A DNA stretch of 6,164 bases from Clostridiales bacterium (GTDB taxonomy: Bacteria; Bacillota; Clostridia; Peptostreptococcales; Anaerovoracaceae), in contig JAAZLU010000013.1 in the NCBI GenBank assembly GCA_012799165.1, forward strand, positions 1-6,164, written 5' to 3'. Below are positions 4,927 through 6,164 of the stretch, piece after piece (the stretch's first letter is position 1; each line of letters begins with the position of its first letter). The translations under genes and the position numbers were made by a program. Below the pieces are notes generated by a model. The model was given only the letters and a program-made list of their open reading frames with translations. It searched no databases and had not been told where the DNA came from.

Positions 4927-6164
4927 CTAATTTAAAGGCAGTGGATCCTTCACATCCATGGCCTCCGCAAGCTGAATATCCTTATGCTTTTCCATATAAT
5001 AGCCCAGGGTAAAACGATTGGCGAAGAGTATTATCGGCCTTTCGAACCTGTCGAATACGAGCATGCTGCGGGAATCGAGCGTGCGCTTTATATCCTCGAC
5101 CTTGCTGCCCTTGACCCACCTAGCGAGCGAAAAATCCAGATCTCTCATCCTTAGCGGAGCGTTATACTCGTTTTCGAGCCTGTATTCGAAGACCTCAAGC
5201 TGGAGCCTTCCAACGGCGCCGAGTATAACCTCGTTATATTCGTTCCTATAGACCTGTATAGCCCCTTCCTGAGAAAGTTGCTCCACGCCCTTCTGGAATT
5301 GCTTTCCCTTCATGCTGTCCAAGGGAGCCGCCATGGCGAAGAGCTCAGGCGGAAATGTCGGCAGCGGCTCAAAGCATACAGGTTCCTTGCCGGTGTAGAG
5401 CGTATCTCCCACGCGGAGATTCCCGTTGTCATAAATACCTATTACGTCACCCGCGAGCGCTCGTTCCACATTCTCCCTCTCGTTTGCCATTAAATGCGTG
5501 GACTGCGCCAATTTCAATGTCTTGCCGGTCCTATAAAGATTTGCAGTCATGCCTCTTTCGAATTCGCCGGAGCATATTCGAAGGAAAGCCAGCCTGTCCC
5601 TATGGGCGGGGTTCATATTCGCCTGTATCTTGAAGACGAAGCCCGAAAACTCGGGGTCCGTCGGATGTACAAATCCTCCTTCCGCGGTCTTCCTCGGGCC
5701 CGGAGGCGGAGACATGCGAAGGAATTCCTTTAAAAAGGGAATGGTTCCGAAATCCGCAAGAGCGGAACCGAAGAATACCGGCGTGAGCTCGCCCGCAAGC
5801 ACGGCATCCTCGTCCATGGGATGGCCCGCACCCTCTAAAAGTTCAATGCCTTCCCGCAAGGCATTAAGATTCATCCCCGTAAGATGTTCCTCGAGCACTG
5901 GATCGTTAACGCCCGCATCTCCAAGCTGCAAAATCTTCTTTTCTTTATACAGATGCACCGCGTTGTGAGCGATATCGTAGATGCCCTGAAAATTGAGTCC
6001 GCTGCCTATGGGCCAGGTGACCGCGGTTGCTGGCATATCGAGCATATCCTCTAACTCACCTATAAGCTCGAGCGGGTCTCTTGCTTCTCTGTCCAGTTTG
6101 TTCATGAATGTGAAGACGGGAATATGACGCATGCGGCAGACGGCGAAGAGTTTCTCGGTCTGAG
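4927..6164 (-). CDS. prfC: Peptide chain release factor 3 (RF3), missing its N-terminus at the window edge
   Basis: RF3 is a translational GTPase that recycles RF1/RF2 from the ribosome after termination. 412 residues are in the window and read open to the right edge, where the P-loop and switch regions would lie; by comparison with E. coli RF3 (about 529 residues) roughly 115-120 residues are missing. The fragment begins QTEKLFAVCRMRHIPVFTF, followed by the G4 motif NKLD at 21-24 and a G5-like GSGL. Domain II follows around FSGFVFKIQANMNPAHRDR. The RF3-specific C-terminal domain contains FPPELFAMAAP, EGAIQVYR and GAVGRLQLEVFEYRL, then ends in LPLN and a TAG stop. A Met at 6132 is internal, not the start. 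These RF3-specific stretches separate it from EF-G and TetM-type proteins. It is convergent with the MATE gene. Confidence 0.96.
   Translation of the reverse strand, partial: QTEKLFAVCRMRHIPVFTFMNKLDREARDPLELIGELEDMLDMPATAVTWPIGSGLNFQGIYDIAHNAVHLYKEKKILQLGDAGVNDPVLEEHLTGMNLNALREGIELLEGAGHPMDEDAVLAGELTPVFFGSALADFGTIPFLKEFLRMSPPPGPRKTAEGGFVHPTDPEFSGFVFKIQANMNPAHRDRLAFLRICSGEFERGMTANLYRTGKTLKLAQSTHLMANERENVERALAGDVIGIYDNGNLRVGDTLYTGKEPVCFEPLPTFPPELFAMAAPLDSMKGKQFQKGVEQLSQEGAIQVYRNEYNEVILGAVGRLQLEVFEYRLENEYNAPLRMRDLDFSLARWVKGSKVEDIKRTLDSRSMLVFDRFERPIILFANRFTLGYYMEKHKDIQLAEAMDVKDPLPLN

Noticed and set aside
6130..6132. prfC starting at the Met at 6132
   Set aside because: The frame stays open to the window edge and the residues before this Met match RF3, so the gene continues past the right edge.

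Overview
The window is a stretch of bacterial chromosome carrying housekeeping genes. I see no phage, plasmid, transposon, CRISPR or defence genes. The base composition is moderate (about half G+C by eye). Shine-Dalgarno sites are strong (AAGGAG, GGGAGGA). The neighbourhood (nrdR, cmk, maf, radC, then minD) and the Firmicutes-style MinD point to an anaerobic Bacillota of class Clostridia. Genus cannot be decided from this sequence.

Layout from left to right: (1) 1-644, minus strand, the N-terminal 214 codons of a MinD-type division-site ATPase, cut by the window edge and with its own likely promoter at 685-693. (2) 755-3308, minus strand, a tight set transcribed in the order nrdR, cmk, maf, radC. 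nrdR/cmk and cmk/maf overlap by a few bases, and radC follows maf after a 53-base gap that holds a hairpin covering the radC ribosome-binding site. (3) 3309-3439, a divergent intergenic region with a good minus-strand promoter for nrdR, a TATAAT box for the plus-strand gene, and an NrdR-box-like palindrome in the spacer of the nrdR promoter. (4) 3440-4831, plus strand, a MATE-family efflux transporter. (5) 4832-4926, an AT-rich gap between convergent genes with an imperfect inverted repeat. (6) 4927-6164, minus strand, the C-terminal three quarters of release factor 3 (prfC), cut by the right edge.

The nrdR-cmk-maf-radC set makes sense as a nucleotide-pool and genome-maintenance operon. NrdR senses dATP/ATP through its ATP-cone. 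Cmk feeds (d)CDP production, Maf hydrolyses (d)NTPs including non-canonical ones, and RadC is a DNA-repair-associated JAMM-fold protein. The putative NrdR box inside the promoter of this set suggests autoregulation that would carry the downstream genes with it.

The most unusual features are the NrdR box arrangement, the MinD-like protein with Asn at the position of a catalytic Asp (D40 in E. coli numbering) and an altered switch II, the absence of the usual mreBCD-minC block between radC and minD, and the sequestered radC ribosome-binding site. No clearly new multi-gene system is visible.
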